Assembly: GCA_002477905.1 (NCBI GenBank)
Contig: DLLB01000082.1
Location: 15,476-24,566 of the forward strand
Reading direction: 5' to 3'
DNA: 9,091 bases
DNA from: Clostridiales bacterium UBA7573
GTDB lineage: Bacteria > Bacillota > Clostridia > Oscillospirales > CAG-272
The position numbers were made by a program, and so were the translations under genes. Of this stretch, positions 1 to 6,495 are shown in pieces (position 1 is the first letter of the stretch; every line of letters starts with the position of its first letter). The notes below the pieces were generated by a model, which made no database searches, had not been told where the DNA came from, and saw only the letters and a program-made list of their open reading frames with translations.

Positions 1-800
1 GGATCGTCGCCGCATTCCCGTTCAATCGTGAGATAGCCGCGATAGCCGACTTCCTCCAGTGCGCGCAGATATGCCGGGAAGTCCACCGAACCGGTGCCAA
101 GCGGCACTTCTTTATAATAGCCGCCCTCGCTGTATTCCTTCGGAATCGGATGTACCACACGGTAGATATATTCCGGATTGCTCTCCTTGAGCTTCACACC
201 GTCTTTGGCATGCGTATGTACGATATAGCTTCCCAGTCTATGTACCGCCTGTACCGGATCGTCTCCTGTTACCATCACCAGATTTGCCGGATCCAGATTG
301 ACGCCGACGCCTTTTGCGGTGAGAGAATCCAAAAATTTCTTTAATACCGCGGAGGTTTCCGGTCCTGTTTCAATGGCAAAATGCGAGCCGATGCTGTCCG
401 CAAAAGCAGCAAGCTCATTGCAGGCATCCTGCATAACACGATACCGGGGGTGCGTTTCATCTGCCGGTACTACGCCGATATGCGTGGTGACCACGTCAGA
501 TTCCAGTTCCTTGGCAAGTTCCATGATCCGCTTGGAAGTCTCAATCAACGCCGGATTGCGCTCCGCGTCTCCGAACCCATGTCCGAGATCTCCGCAAATT
601 GCAGAAAACACCAATCCGTGAGAACGAACCAGATCCAAAACCTCGCGCCGCCGTTCCTTGGTAAAGGCGTCCGGTGCAAACTCCCCTCTTGTGCAATAAA
701 GCTGTAATCCTTTCGCGCCGATGGATACCGCTTTTTCCACTGCGGAGCGAATATCGCAACGGAAAGAATCGACCATTACGCCGATCGGAAACTGATACAT
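1..800 (-). CDS. Sugar phosphate isomerase/epimerase, xylose-isomerase-like TIM barrel (3' end cut by window)
   Basis: I translated this frame from an ATG at 798-800. It stays open for 266 codons and runs off the left edge, so the C-terminal end is missing. The product matches the xylose-isomerase-like TIM barrel family (AP endonuclease 2 fold), which isomerises or epimerises sugars, inositols or sugar phosphates in the cytoplasm using a divalent metal. Visible metal-ligand candidates fall where the family has them: Glu in FAIETGPE (about residues 141-148), Asp in NLDPANLVM (168-176), His in HTHAKDG (195-201) and Glu in LTIEREC (257-263). The usual length is 270-300 residues, so little is lost. 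The start is supported by AGGAGGAA at 806-813, five bases upstream. It has its own promoter and lies downstream of a broken capA-like gene on the same strand. The family is secure, but the substrate cannot be read from sequence. Confidence 0.93.
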   Translation of the reverse strand, partial: MYQFPIGVMVDSFRCDIRSAVEKAVSIGAKGLQLYCTRGEFAPDAFTKERRREVLDLVRSHGLVFSAICGDLGHGFGDAERNPALIETSKRIMELAKELESDVVTTHIGVVPADETHPRYRVMQDACNELAAFADSIGSHFAIETGPETSAVLKKFLDSLTAKGVGVNLDPANLVMVTGDDPVQAVHRLGSYIVHTHAKDGVKLKESNPEYIYRVVHPIPKEYSEGGYYKEVPLGTGSVDFPAYLRALEEVGYRGYLTIERECGDD

Positions 801-826
801 ATACGTTCCTCCTGTGCATTCAAAAC

Positions 827-843
827 TAGGGACAACTCCCCTA
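827..843. repeat. Small inverted repeat in the isomerase leader
   Basis: TAGGGA and TCCCCTA flank a CAAC loop and pair with a single bulged base. The repeat sits in the 5' untranslated leader between the -10 box and the ribosome binding site of the isomerase gene. It could be an operator or a weak leader hairpin, but it is short enough to be chance. Confidence 0.25.
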
Positions 844-856
844 TTTCTATTATCAT

Positions 857-887
857 ATCATATCTGTAAGTATCTTGCAAGTGTCAA
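857..887 (-). promoter_or_regulatory. Sigma-A-type promoter of the isomerase gene
   Basis: On the minus strand a consensus TTGACA (-35, at 882-887) is followed by TATGAT (-10, at 857-862) with a 19-base spacer. This is two bases longer than ideal, and a second TATGAT overlaps further downstream. An 8-base palindrome CTTGCAAG (874-881) lies in the spacer next to the -35 box and could be part of an operator. The predicted transcript start near 850 leaves a leader of about 50 bases. Confidence 0.5.
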
Positions 888-960
888 ATCGGGCTTTTTT
901 TTTACACTTTTGAGCGTATCCGCCCACTGATTTCAATTTTGGCGGGATTTTCCCGTGCGT

Positions 961-1417
961 CTATTCTCCCGCATCCATCATCTGCAACCGTAAGATCTCC
1001 GCTTCTCCTGCGCGGGCTTGCACCAAGCCACCCGCTGTCATCAATTGCAGACTGCGCCGGACAAGTTCCAGATGCGATTCGCAACAAAACAGATTCCGGA
1101 TGGCATACAGCGCTTGCGGTTGTGCGCAAAACCGCTTTTTCCCCGAAATCTTTCATATGATTGTTTGCAAGAATCGCACAATCGCACTGTAACAGCTCTA
1201 AAAATATCAGATCCTCCGCACGGCATCCGATCGCAGGTCCGTTCTTCGGAATCGGGGCATCGGTCTGCGCCGCTACCGGATTTTCCAGATTGACAATCCG
1301 GTAATCTGCCCGTGTGAAAATGGGTTGTATCTGTTGCAGCGCGACGCGGTAATCTTTCTCCGTCGCAAACGGATGCCGGAAGCTCACGTCGCCGGCAACC
1401 GCAATTTTCAAGCTCAT
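961..1417 (-). pseudogene. Broken CapA-like (poly-gamma-glutamate synthesis type) metallophosphoesterase gene
   Basis: From an ATG at 1415-1417 with AGGAGGA at 1426-1432, the first ~93 residues look like the N-terminal part of a CapA/PgsA-type protein. Visible motifs are the metal-binding AGDVSF (residues 8-13), VNLENP (42-47) and ILANNHMKDFGE (82-93). After this the same frame runs to a stop at 902-904, but its residues no longer resemble the family. A +1 frame instead is open from 1152 to a TAG at 961-963 and encodes a helical tail ending in LRLQMMDAGE. The switch coincides with a GGGGAAAAA run (1136-1144 on the complementary strand), so removing one A would join both parts into about 151 residues. 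That is still far below the 350-400 usual for CapA, and the later conserved part is absent. I read it as a decayed, internally deleted capA-like gene. It could also be a short divergent protein with a sequencing indel. Confidence 0.65.
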
Positions 1418-1453
1418 TCTCCAAGTCCTCCTTTTTCTGCATACATTTTCTTC

Positions 1454-1482
1454 ATTTTACTATACTTTTTTCTTCCTGTCAA
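1454..1482 (-). promoter_or_regulatory. Sigma-A promoter of the capA-like remnant
   Basis: The minus strand carries a perfect TTGACA (1477-1482) and TAAAAT (1454-1459) separated by exactly 17 bases. The predicted start lies shortly before the AGGAGGA ribosome binding site of the capA-like gene. This is a strong housekeeping promoter driving a gene whose frame is broken, which suggests the break is recent. Confidence 0.75.
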
Positions 1483-1518
1483 GAAAAACTTGCCATTTCC
1501 TTGCTCCTGCCGCTTCGC

Positions 1519-1547
1519 GCATAACTTCCCTGCTTTGGCACATACTG
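1519..1547 (+). promoter_or_regulatory. Tentative sigma-F/G-like promoter of the oxidoreductase gene
   Basis: GCATA (1519-1523) and CATACTG (1541-1547) are separated by 17 bases and lie a suitable distance before the ribosome binding site and the ATG at 1576. They resemble the forespore consensus (GHATR, about 18 bases, CATWHTA) with one mismatch in the -10 element. No good sigma-A -35 box pairs with this -10. Motifs this short can occur by chance, so the assignment is weak. Confidence 0.3.
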
Positions 1548-1575
1548 AAAACAAAGAAAGCGGGGGGAATTTTCT

Positions 1576-3108
1576 ATGAAAAAGGTCATCGTCATCGGCG
1601 GCGGTGTATCCGGACTTGCCGCCGGTATCACAGCTTTACAAGCCGGATATGCCTGTGAAATTTTTGAAAAAAACGCCGTCACCGGCGGCAATCTCACCGG
1701 ATGGGTGCGAAGCGGCTACACCGTGGATAACTGCATCCACTGGCTGACCGGCACCAAAACCGGCACCAAGCAAAATCAGATCTGGCAGGAACTTGGCGCG
1801 CTTGACAACCAACCGGACGCGCTGTACCGTCCTTCCTGCCTGTTCACCAGTCAACAAGGGGAGGAACAGCTTATTTTTTCCCGCGATCCGGAAAAAACAA
1901 AAGCACGGATGCTGGAGCTTTCTCCGAAAGATCGCACGGAAATTCTACGTTTCTTCGACGCACTTGACGCATTGTTCGGGGAAGGAAAAGGGATGCGGAG
2001 ACGCCTGCGGCAGATGCGTGCGTTATGGTTTTACGGTAAATATAATCTGTATCAGCTTGCGGCACGGTTTTCCCATCCGCTGTTACGCATGGCAATGACG
2101 GATTTTCTCGGTGGGGAGCTTTGCGCACTTGCGCTCCTGTTTGCCTACGGCACCTTTGCCTATGAAAACGGCGATATTCCGCGCGGCGGTTCGCTTGCCA
2201 TGGCAAAGCGGATGACCGACCGGTTTCTATCGCTCGGCGGGCAGTTACACCTGCGCATGCCCGTGGTCCGGATCCTGCGCGGCGCGCAGGGGATGGGCGT
2301 TGTGTGTGCGGATGGACAGGTATTTCTTGCGGAGGAACTGGTTTGTGCAACCGATCCGGCAGTCCTCTTTTCTTTTGAAAACACCGCCGTGCAAGCTACA
2401 ACTCTGCCGTCCGGCTACACCGCGGTACACGTCCCTGTACCGGATGCCTTCCGGAAGCGGTATACCCATCCGGAAAACTATCCGATCTGCTCCAGTTTAC
2501 ACGCGGCGTTTGCAGTCAACCGTGACGCGGCGACAACCCTATGCGGCACGCATACCATCGACATCCGTCCGATGGTCATATGCGGCAGGATCATCACACG
2601 CATCCCGCTTCGCGCCTTCTGTTACGAGCCGGATTTTGCACCGGAAGGAAAAACAGTCCTTCAGTGTCTGGTTTTTTTACGGCAACCGGAATGTGAAAAA
2701 TGGCTGAATCTGCGAGAGGATCCGACCGCTTACGCGGCAGAAAAGAAGCGATTTGCAACCGATCTTGCCGAACGCATTGCAGAACGAATTCCGGCACTGC
2801 AAAAGGAGCTCACGCCTTTGGATGTCTGGACGCCGGCAACGTATCATCGGTATTTCGGCAGTTACTACGGCTCTTATATGAGTTTTCTATGGACAAAAGG
2901 ATTGCCGCATCGCCGTCTTTCTTCGCGCCTTCCCGGATTTTCTCATCTGCACCTTGCCACGCAGTGGCAGACGTCGCCCGGCGGTTTACCGCTTGCCGCG
3001 CAAGCCGGCATCCGTGCCGTGCGCAGTTTCGCAGATGTGCAAAAAAATCACGCAAAATCTCCTGCATCACTTCCCGAAAAACAACCCGTAAAATCCACCC
3101 AACCGTAA
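1576..3108 (+). CDS. Phytoene-desaturase-like FAD-dependent oxidoreductase
   Basis: The 510-residue product begins with a dinucleotide-binding Rossmann motif, VIVIGGGVSGLAAG (residues 4-17, GxGxxG at 8-13), with an acidic residue closing the second strand (FEK, 30-32) and a following TGGNL (36-40). The C-terminal end has the FAD-contacting segment of the family, HLATQWQTSPGGLP (about 459-472), then a helix starting AAQAGIRAV. This layout is that of the carotenoid desaturase/isomerase and amine-oxidase-like superfamily. Clostridia often carry such proteins without a carotenoid pathway, so substrate and reaction remain open. The last ~25 residues are polar and probably disordered. The ATG follows a G-rich ribosome binding site (1561-1566). 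It is the only plus-strand gene here, divergent from the capA remnant and convergent with spoVAF. No phytoene synthase or other terpenoid gene is nearby. Confidence 0.88.
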   Translation: MKKVIVIGGGVSGLAAGITALQAGYACEIFEKNAVTGGNLTGWVRSGYTVDNCIHWLTGTKTGTKQNQIWQELGALDNQPDALYRPSCLFTSQQGEEQLIFSRDPEKTKARMLELSPKDRTEILRFFDALDALFGEGKGMRRRLRQMRALWFYGKYNLYQLAARFSHPLLRMAMTDFLGGELCALALLFAYGTFAYENGDIPRGGSLAMAKRMTDRFLSLGGQLHLRMPVVRILRGAQGMGVVCADGQVFLAEELVCATDPAVLFSFENTAVQATTLPSGYTAVHVPVPDAFRKRYTHPENYPICSSLHAAFAVNRDAATTLCGTHTIDIRPMVICGRIITRIPLRAFCYEPDFAPEGKTVLQCLVFLRQPECEKWLNLREDPTAYAAEKKRFATDLAERIAERIPALQKELTPLDVWTPATYHRYFGSYYGSYMSFLWTKGLPHRRLSSRLPGFSHLHLATQWQTSPGGLPLAAQAGIRAVRSFADVQKNHAKSPASLPEKQPVKSTQP

Positions 3109-3116
3109 ATCGACAT

Positions 3117-3156
3117 GCCCCTGTCTGCCGTCAGAATCCGACGGGCAGACAGGGGC
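3117..3156. terminator. Long hairpin between convergent genes, probable bidirectional terminator
   Basis: A 13-base perfect inverted repeat (GCCCCTGTCTGCC at 3117-3129, complement at 3144-3156) extends by GTC/GAC after one bulged G and closes on a 7-base loop. It lies 9 bases after the oxidoreductase stop and 21 bases after the spoVAF stop. Neither side has an immediate T-run. On the plus strand a T-rich stretch begins about 20 bases later, overlapping the spoVAF end. The position fits a shared terminator or transcript-stabilising hairpin. Confidence 0.65.
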
Positions 3157-3176
3157 AATTCTGCGAAAGCACGATT

Positions 3177-4565
3177 TTATTTTTTGGTCAGTCGCGCACG
3201 GAAGAACAATCGCTTTGCGGCATCTTTTTGAAAGGGGAGCAAGGGGTACAGATATTGTCGCTTTCCGCCGAAAGTCCGATTGGTTCCGACCAAAACCGCA
3301 ATGCAGACAAGCCCGATGCAGAATCCCACCCAATCGAACAGTCCGATCAACGCTAAGAGTAGCAGTCGCATGAATTTCAGCGCATACCCAAGCTCATAGC
3401 CGGACTGTGTGAAATTGGCAATGGTGACAAATGCCATATACAGGATCACCTCCGGTAAAAACCAACCGATTTCTACCGCAAGATCGCCCAGCAACAGTCC
3501 CCCGATGATGCTTAAAGAATTGCCGAGCATACTGGGCGTATTTAAGGAAGCGAGCTTCAGTCCGTCAATTGCAAACTCCACCAAATACAACTGTAACAGG
3601 ATCGGCACGGTATAAGGACGCGTAATGTGCAGAACCGACAAACTACTCGGAATCCACGGATCGTGCGTGACCAGCAGATACCATACCGGCGTCAAAAACA
3701 GCGCGATGAGTGCGATCACCACCCGTAGAAAGCGCAGATATGTGGAGGTAAGCGGCGGAAAGTAGTAATCATCTGTCTCCTGCATAAATTCAAATATCGA
3801 GGTCGGGATCAGCATCACCTGCGGGGAATTGTCGCAGAACACTGCGATCTTGCCCTCCAACAGCATCGCCGCCAACGCGTCCGGACGTTCTGTATACCGG
3901 AATTTCGGGAAAGGATTGTACCATTTTTGCGTAAGCAACGCTTCCGCGAGGCTCTGCTGTCCGAAATTTAAAGATTTCACCGGAAGATGGCACAGTTTGG
4001 CGCGCAGTTTTTCACATAGCGACGCGTCTGCCGCCCCCTCGATATAGCACATCACCAGGTCTGTGGTACTGGCACTCCCTACCGTATACAACTCCATCCG
4101 CAAACGCGGATCGTGTACCCTGCGGCGAAGCAACGCCGTGTTGCGCGTTAACGATTCTACAAATCCGTCTCTTGCGCCACGCAGAACACGGTCATTTTCC
4201 GGTTCTGAAATGCTCCGCTCCGGCAAATAGCGCGTATCCAAGACCAACGCCTTTGCCTGTCCGTCAAACAGACATACCGCGCCGCCGCAAAGCAATGCCT
4301 GCGGTAAACGCGCGGCGTCCGTCTCCTCATGCACTTCCGCAAACGGGATGTCCAATACCGGCTCCGAAAAATTCAGTTTCCGGATATTTTCTAAAATTTT
4401 TTCAAAAGAATCCTCTTTTACAAAGCCATCAATATAATATACTTTTGCCTGTACGCCGCTGTCAGTCGTCAAAGGATGACAGATCATATCAAAATTCTGA
4501 GCTGTGCAAACCGCACGTTCCAATGCGGCGCTGCTTTCTGCAAGCGCAGTCGGGATAGATTGCAT
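3177..4565 (-). CDS. spoVAF: Spore germination protein SpoVAF (GerA family), not next to other spoVA genes
   Basis: The 462-residue product has the two-part plan of GerA-type A subunits: a soluble N-terminal half (about 1-278) and a membrane half with several hydrophobic segments (roughly 281-300, 318-338, 348-366, 370-386, 397-428). Conserved blocks include RGARDGFVESLTRNTALLRR (129-148), DPRLRMELYTVGSASTTDLV (152-171), NPFPKFRYTERPD (217-229), EGKIAVFCDNSP (237-248) and a late GYELGYALKFMRLLLL (389-404). The DPRLRME, TERPD and YELGYALKF blocks fit SpoVAF better than nutrient-receptor GerAA proteins. In Bacillus, SpoVAF sits in the spore inner membrane and is reported to act with an accessory protein to amplify the ion release that follows nutrient sensing. 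The start has GGAGG at 4573-4577, seven bases upstream. No gerB, gerC or other spoVA gene is present in the window, so it is a stand-alone copy. A divergent GerAA remains a less likely alternative. Confidence 0.88.
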   Translation of the reverse strand: MQSIPTALAESSAALERAVCTAQNFDMICHPLTTDSGVQAKVYYIDGFVKEDSFEKILENIRKLNFSEPVLDIPFAEVHEETDAARLPQALLCGGAVCLFDGQAKALVLDTRYLPERSISEPENDRVLRGARDGFVESLTRNTALLRRRVHDPRLRMELYTVGSASTTDLVMCYIEGAADASLCEKLRAKLCHLPVKSLNFGQQSLAEALLTQKWYNPFPKFRYTERPDALAAMLLEGKIAVFCDNSPQVMLIPTSIFEFMQETDDYYFPPLTSTYLRFLRVVIALIALFLTPVWYLLVTHDPWIPSSLSVLHITRPYTVPILLQLYLVEFAIDGLKLASLNTPSMLGNSLSIIGGLLLGDLAVEIGWFLPEVILYMAFVTIANFTQSGYELGYALKFMRLLLLALIGLFDWVGFCIGLVCIAVLVGTNRTFGGKRQYLYPLLPFQKDAAKRLFFRARLTKK

Positions 4566-4675
4566 TCGATTGCCTCCGGTTCAAATTGCGTTTCTTTCCG
4601 ATAGTCATGCCCGCATAAAAGCAAAACTATTGCAATTTGAAGTTGGTATCATTCGGTAAATGCGCTTGTTCTGCC

Positions 4676-4704
4676 AAAAAAGCCCGTGTTTTCACACAGG
4701 CTTT
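4676..4704 (-). terminator. Intrinsic terminator after the TM198-like gene
   Basis: Read on the minus strand, AAAGCC and GTGT pair with ACAC and GGCTTT around a GAAA tetraloop, with one internal mismatch. A T-run follows directly. It begins 24 bases after the stop of the 4729-5559 gene and insulates the downstream spoVAF gene from the operon to the right. Confidence 0.88.
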
Positions 4705-4728
4705 CCATCCATTTCTTTTCCGAGAGAT

Positions 4729-5559
4729 TCAATGCGATTTTTTCCGGAACTGCACCACCATGCCCGCCACAATCAGCACAATGGCGAGAATGCTCCACGC
4801 AACCCGATTGGAAAATCCGAAAGTCGCCAAAAGGTTTTCCGCGGCATACCAGCCGCCAACCGCAGAGGTGACAATCACAAGCAACGGTTTGACCAAGAGC
4901 ATCGTTAAGATTCCAACCACGGCGGCAATGATAAACGGTACCACCTTTTGTGTGGAATCGTTGAGCGTTGTGATATGCTCGTTGATGAAGGGCAACAGCA
5001 GACCGCCAAGCCAGTATCCGCCGACTGCGCCGCTTAAAAATACGCCGAGTTTATAGATTTTAAATGCCAAAAATGCGCCAAGCAAACCGAATACCACAAT
5101 GGCAATCCAAACCACTGTACCGGAAATAGGTGTTTCTTTGCCGCGGTTGATCGCCCCCATCAGCAAGGTGCCGAGCAAGGCGCCAATGCCGAACCCTAAC
5201 AGCGAAATCACCAGCTTGAACAGCCGGTATCCAAAAAAGGTCACCACTAAAAATAAGAGCGCAATCAACAAAAAGGTGGCATGAAAATGACTGCTGGAGA
5301 TGGAATCCGTCGTTTCTTTCACCTTGTCATAATATTGACTGAGCGGAAACGAATCTCCGAGATACTCCCGCAGGCGTTCCCACATTCCGCTTCCTGTTTC
5401 TTTGAGATCGTCCACTTTTTCTTCTGCGATCTGCCCGACGATCTGTCCGGCAATCTCCTGCTCCGACGTGGGTTGTGCCGCAAAGACCGTTCCCGCAAAG
5501 GCACAGAACAACCATACCAGTATCAACCCGACCGTCAAACTCCGCATCCTGCGTGTCAT
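4729..5559 (-). CDS. Polytopic membrane protein with secretion leader, TM7S3/TM198 (DUF4203)-like
   Basis: I chose the ATG at 5557-5559 because AAAGGGGGA (5567-5575) stands eight bases before it and it begins a signal peptide. A longer reading from 5601 lacks both. The 276-residue product has a basic start (MTRRMR), a hydrophobic core and a likely cleavage site VFA-AQP near residue 27. A charged extracytoplasmic helix-rich stretch (30-92) follows, then a series of about six or seven glycine-rich membrane segments (about 94-112, 114-135, 147-165, 167-190, 206-230, 252-270). Repeated patterns such as FKLVISLLGFGIGALLG (114-130) and YKLGVFLSGAVGGYWLG (169-185) look like duplicated helix pairs, as in TM7S3/TM198 proteins, whose biochemical role in bacteria is not established. 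It ends in basic FRKKSH. It has an extended -10 promoter, lies downstream of the kinase-like gene, and is closed by a strong terminator. The family call rests on pattern only. Confidence 0.8.
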   Translation of the reverse strand: MTRRMRSLTVGLILVWLFCAFAGTVFAAQPTSEQEIAGQIVGQIAEEKVDDLKETGSGMWERLREYLGDSFPLSQYYDKVKETTDSISSSHFHATFLLIALLFLVVTFFGYRLFKLVISLLGFGIGALLGTLLMGAINRGKETPISGTVVWIAIVVFGLLGAFLAFKIYKLGVFLSGAVGGYWLGGLLLPFINEHITTLNDSTQKVVPFIIAAVVGILTMLLVKPLLVIVTSAVGGWYAAENLLATFGFSNRVAWSILAIVLIVAGMVVQFRKKSH

Positions 5560-5566
5560 AACGGAT

Positions 5567-5575
5567 TCCCCCTTT
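5567..5575 (-). promoter_or_regulatory. Ribosome binding site that sets the start of the TM198-like gene
   Basis: AAAGGGGGA lies eight bases before the ATG at 5557-5559. The alternative upstream ATG at 5599-5601 has no comparable site, and it would add 14 polar residues ahead of the signal peptide. Confidence 0.7.
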
Positions 5576-5588
5576 TCATTTTCTTTCA

Positions 5589-5619
5589 TGGAAGGCGGCA
5601 AAACAGCTGTCGGCTTCCA
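5589..5619. repeat. Imperfect hairpin in the leader of the TM198-like gene
   Basis: TGGAAG and CTTCCA form a six-base stem that continues with further pairs across two mismatches around an A-rich loop. It lies between the promoter at 5663-5691 and the ribosome binding site. No T-run follows it on the minus strand, so it is not a terminator for this gene. It might affect leader stability or be incidental. Confidence 0.25.
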
Positions 5620-5662
5620 ATTTTTATGGACTCAAGATATTTTTTCTTTTGAAAACAGTATT

Positions 5663-5691
5663 AGTATAGCACGAAACCAAAGAAAATGCAA
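5663..5691 (-). promoter_or_regulatory. Extended -10 sigma-A promoter of the TM198-like gene
   Basis: On the minus strand TTGCAT (5686-5691) is followed after exactly 17 bases by TATACT (5663-5668), with TG one base before the -10 box (TGCTATACT). It starts only six bases past the stop of the kinase-like gene. No terminator separates the two, so the membrane protein can be made both from this promoter and by read-through. The leader would be about 95 bases. Confidence 0.7.
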
Positions 5692-5697
5692 CAGTTT

Positions 5698-6459
5698 TTA
5701 AAAATCTCCGTCTATTTTTTTCGCATTTTCCCGATTCGCATTTTCCGTCATTGTACGATAGGAAAGCTCTGCCGCCGCAAGATCCGGCAGACACCGGAGC
5801 CGCCACACCGGAACCTTCCGTAACAGGATATCCAGATTCTGCAAGAATAATTCCGTCACTGCCGCCTCTTTGGAATAAACAGTCTGTGTAAGCAGCAACG
5901 GCAATGCTTCCCCAACGGAAAGCCGAGCCATTTCGTTTTGTTTTGCCTGTTCCAACACACAGATTCCGGCAAGCTCCGCCCGCAGATTCCGGTTCAGATC
6001 ACTTTTTCCGCTCCATGGCGTACCGTAGGCATACGCCGTCCCGTCCAAGATCCGGATCGCGGGCTTATCGTCATTTAACATCACCGCACGTTCGCCCAAC
6101 AGCTTCCGCCATAAAGCCGTGTGCGTCGATTTCCCCGTACCGCTCGGCGCGGTGAATAAATACGCTTTGCCGTCCACACACACGGCAGACGCGTGAAGCA
6201 GCATCCCGTGATAATGCACAAGCGCACGGTAAAATGCCCATCCGGTCGCCATATATTCACAGGTTTCCGCAGGCGTATTGGGAAACTTCGTTTGAAAATA
6301 AACGCCAACGTCCGGAGAAATTTCAAAATCAGGCTGACAGACTTGGGCTTGCTCTGCGGGAAGCCGATAAGGCTCGCTCTGTATGGCAGTCCTGCCGATC
6401 GATGTCATTTTTACGCAAAGATCCGCAATGCGGTACAATCCCGTTGTCTGATTTTTCAT
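5698..6459 (-). CDS. HPr-kinase/PEP-carboxykinase-like P-loop protein
   Basis: The 253-residue product resembles the HprK-related kinase group. A P-loop TAPSGTGKSTH (residues 103-113) is preceded by GMLLHASAVCVDGKAYLF (85-102), which mirrors the HPr kinase lead-in to its nucleotide site. It is followed by VMLNDDKPAI (126-135), a paired-Asp block like the HPr kinase catalytic and metal region, and by YGTPWSGK (145-152). The N-terminal ~80 residues match nothing I recognise. It is shorter than classical HprK (about 310 residues), and I do not see the HprK signature loop, so it probably phosphorylates something other than HPr. Related proteins are often found beside peptide-modification genes, but no such genes are present here. 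The ATG has AGGAGGA at 6467-6473, seven bases away. It starts 36 bases after the rqcH stop, so the two are almost certainly cotranscribed. The fold is likely; the substrate is unknown. Confidence 0.8.
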   Translation of the reverse strand: MKNQTTGLYRIADLCVKMTSIGRTAIQSEPYRLPAEQAQVCQPDFEISPDVGVYFQTKFPNTPAETCEYMATGWAFYRALVHYHGMLLHASAVCVDGKAYLFTAPSGTGKSTHTALWRKLLGERAVMLNDDKPAIRILDGTAYAYGTPWSGKSDLNRNLRAELAGICVLEQAKQNEMARLSVGEALPLLLTQTVYSKEAAVTELFLQNLDILLRKVPVWRLRCLPDLAAAELSYRTMTENANRENAKKIDGDF

Positions 6460-6495
6460 CTCGCAATCCTCCTGTTTGATCGGATAAAGTAGGGG

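Noticed and set aside
541..819. Minus-strand open frame of 92 codons over the isomerase start
   Set aside because: It is a shadow. The frame starting at 800 gives a continuous, recognisable TIM-barrel protein, whereas this one has no family features.
902..960. In-frame extension of the capA-like reading to the stop at 902-904
   Set aside because: Beyond about residue 95 this frame shows no family likeness and overlaps a better open tail in the neighbouring frame, so it is more likely post-frameshift read-out.
1871..2350. Minus-strand open frame of 159 codons opposite the oxidoreductase
   Set aside because: It is antisense to the real gene, has no recognisable motif, and shows the arginine/proline-rich bias of a complementary-strand artefact.
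2300..3356. Plus-strand open frames of 135 and 218 codons within and past the oxidoreductase gene
   Set aside because: They lie in other frames of a well-supported gene, the second crosses the hairpin and the end of spoVAF, and their composition is arginine- and serine-rich as expected of shadow frames.
4566..4640. Possible sigma-G promoter of spoVAF (CAATA and CATGACT, 18 bases apart on the minus strand)
   Set aside because: The -10 element matches only about four of seven positions, which is too weak to annotate.
5560..5601. Fourteen-residue extension of the TM198-like protein
   Set aside because: It would place polar residues before the signal peptide and has no ribosome binding site.
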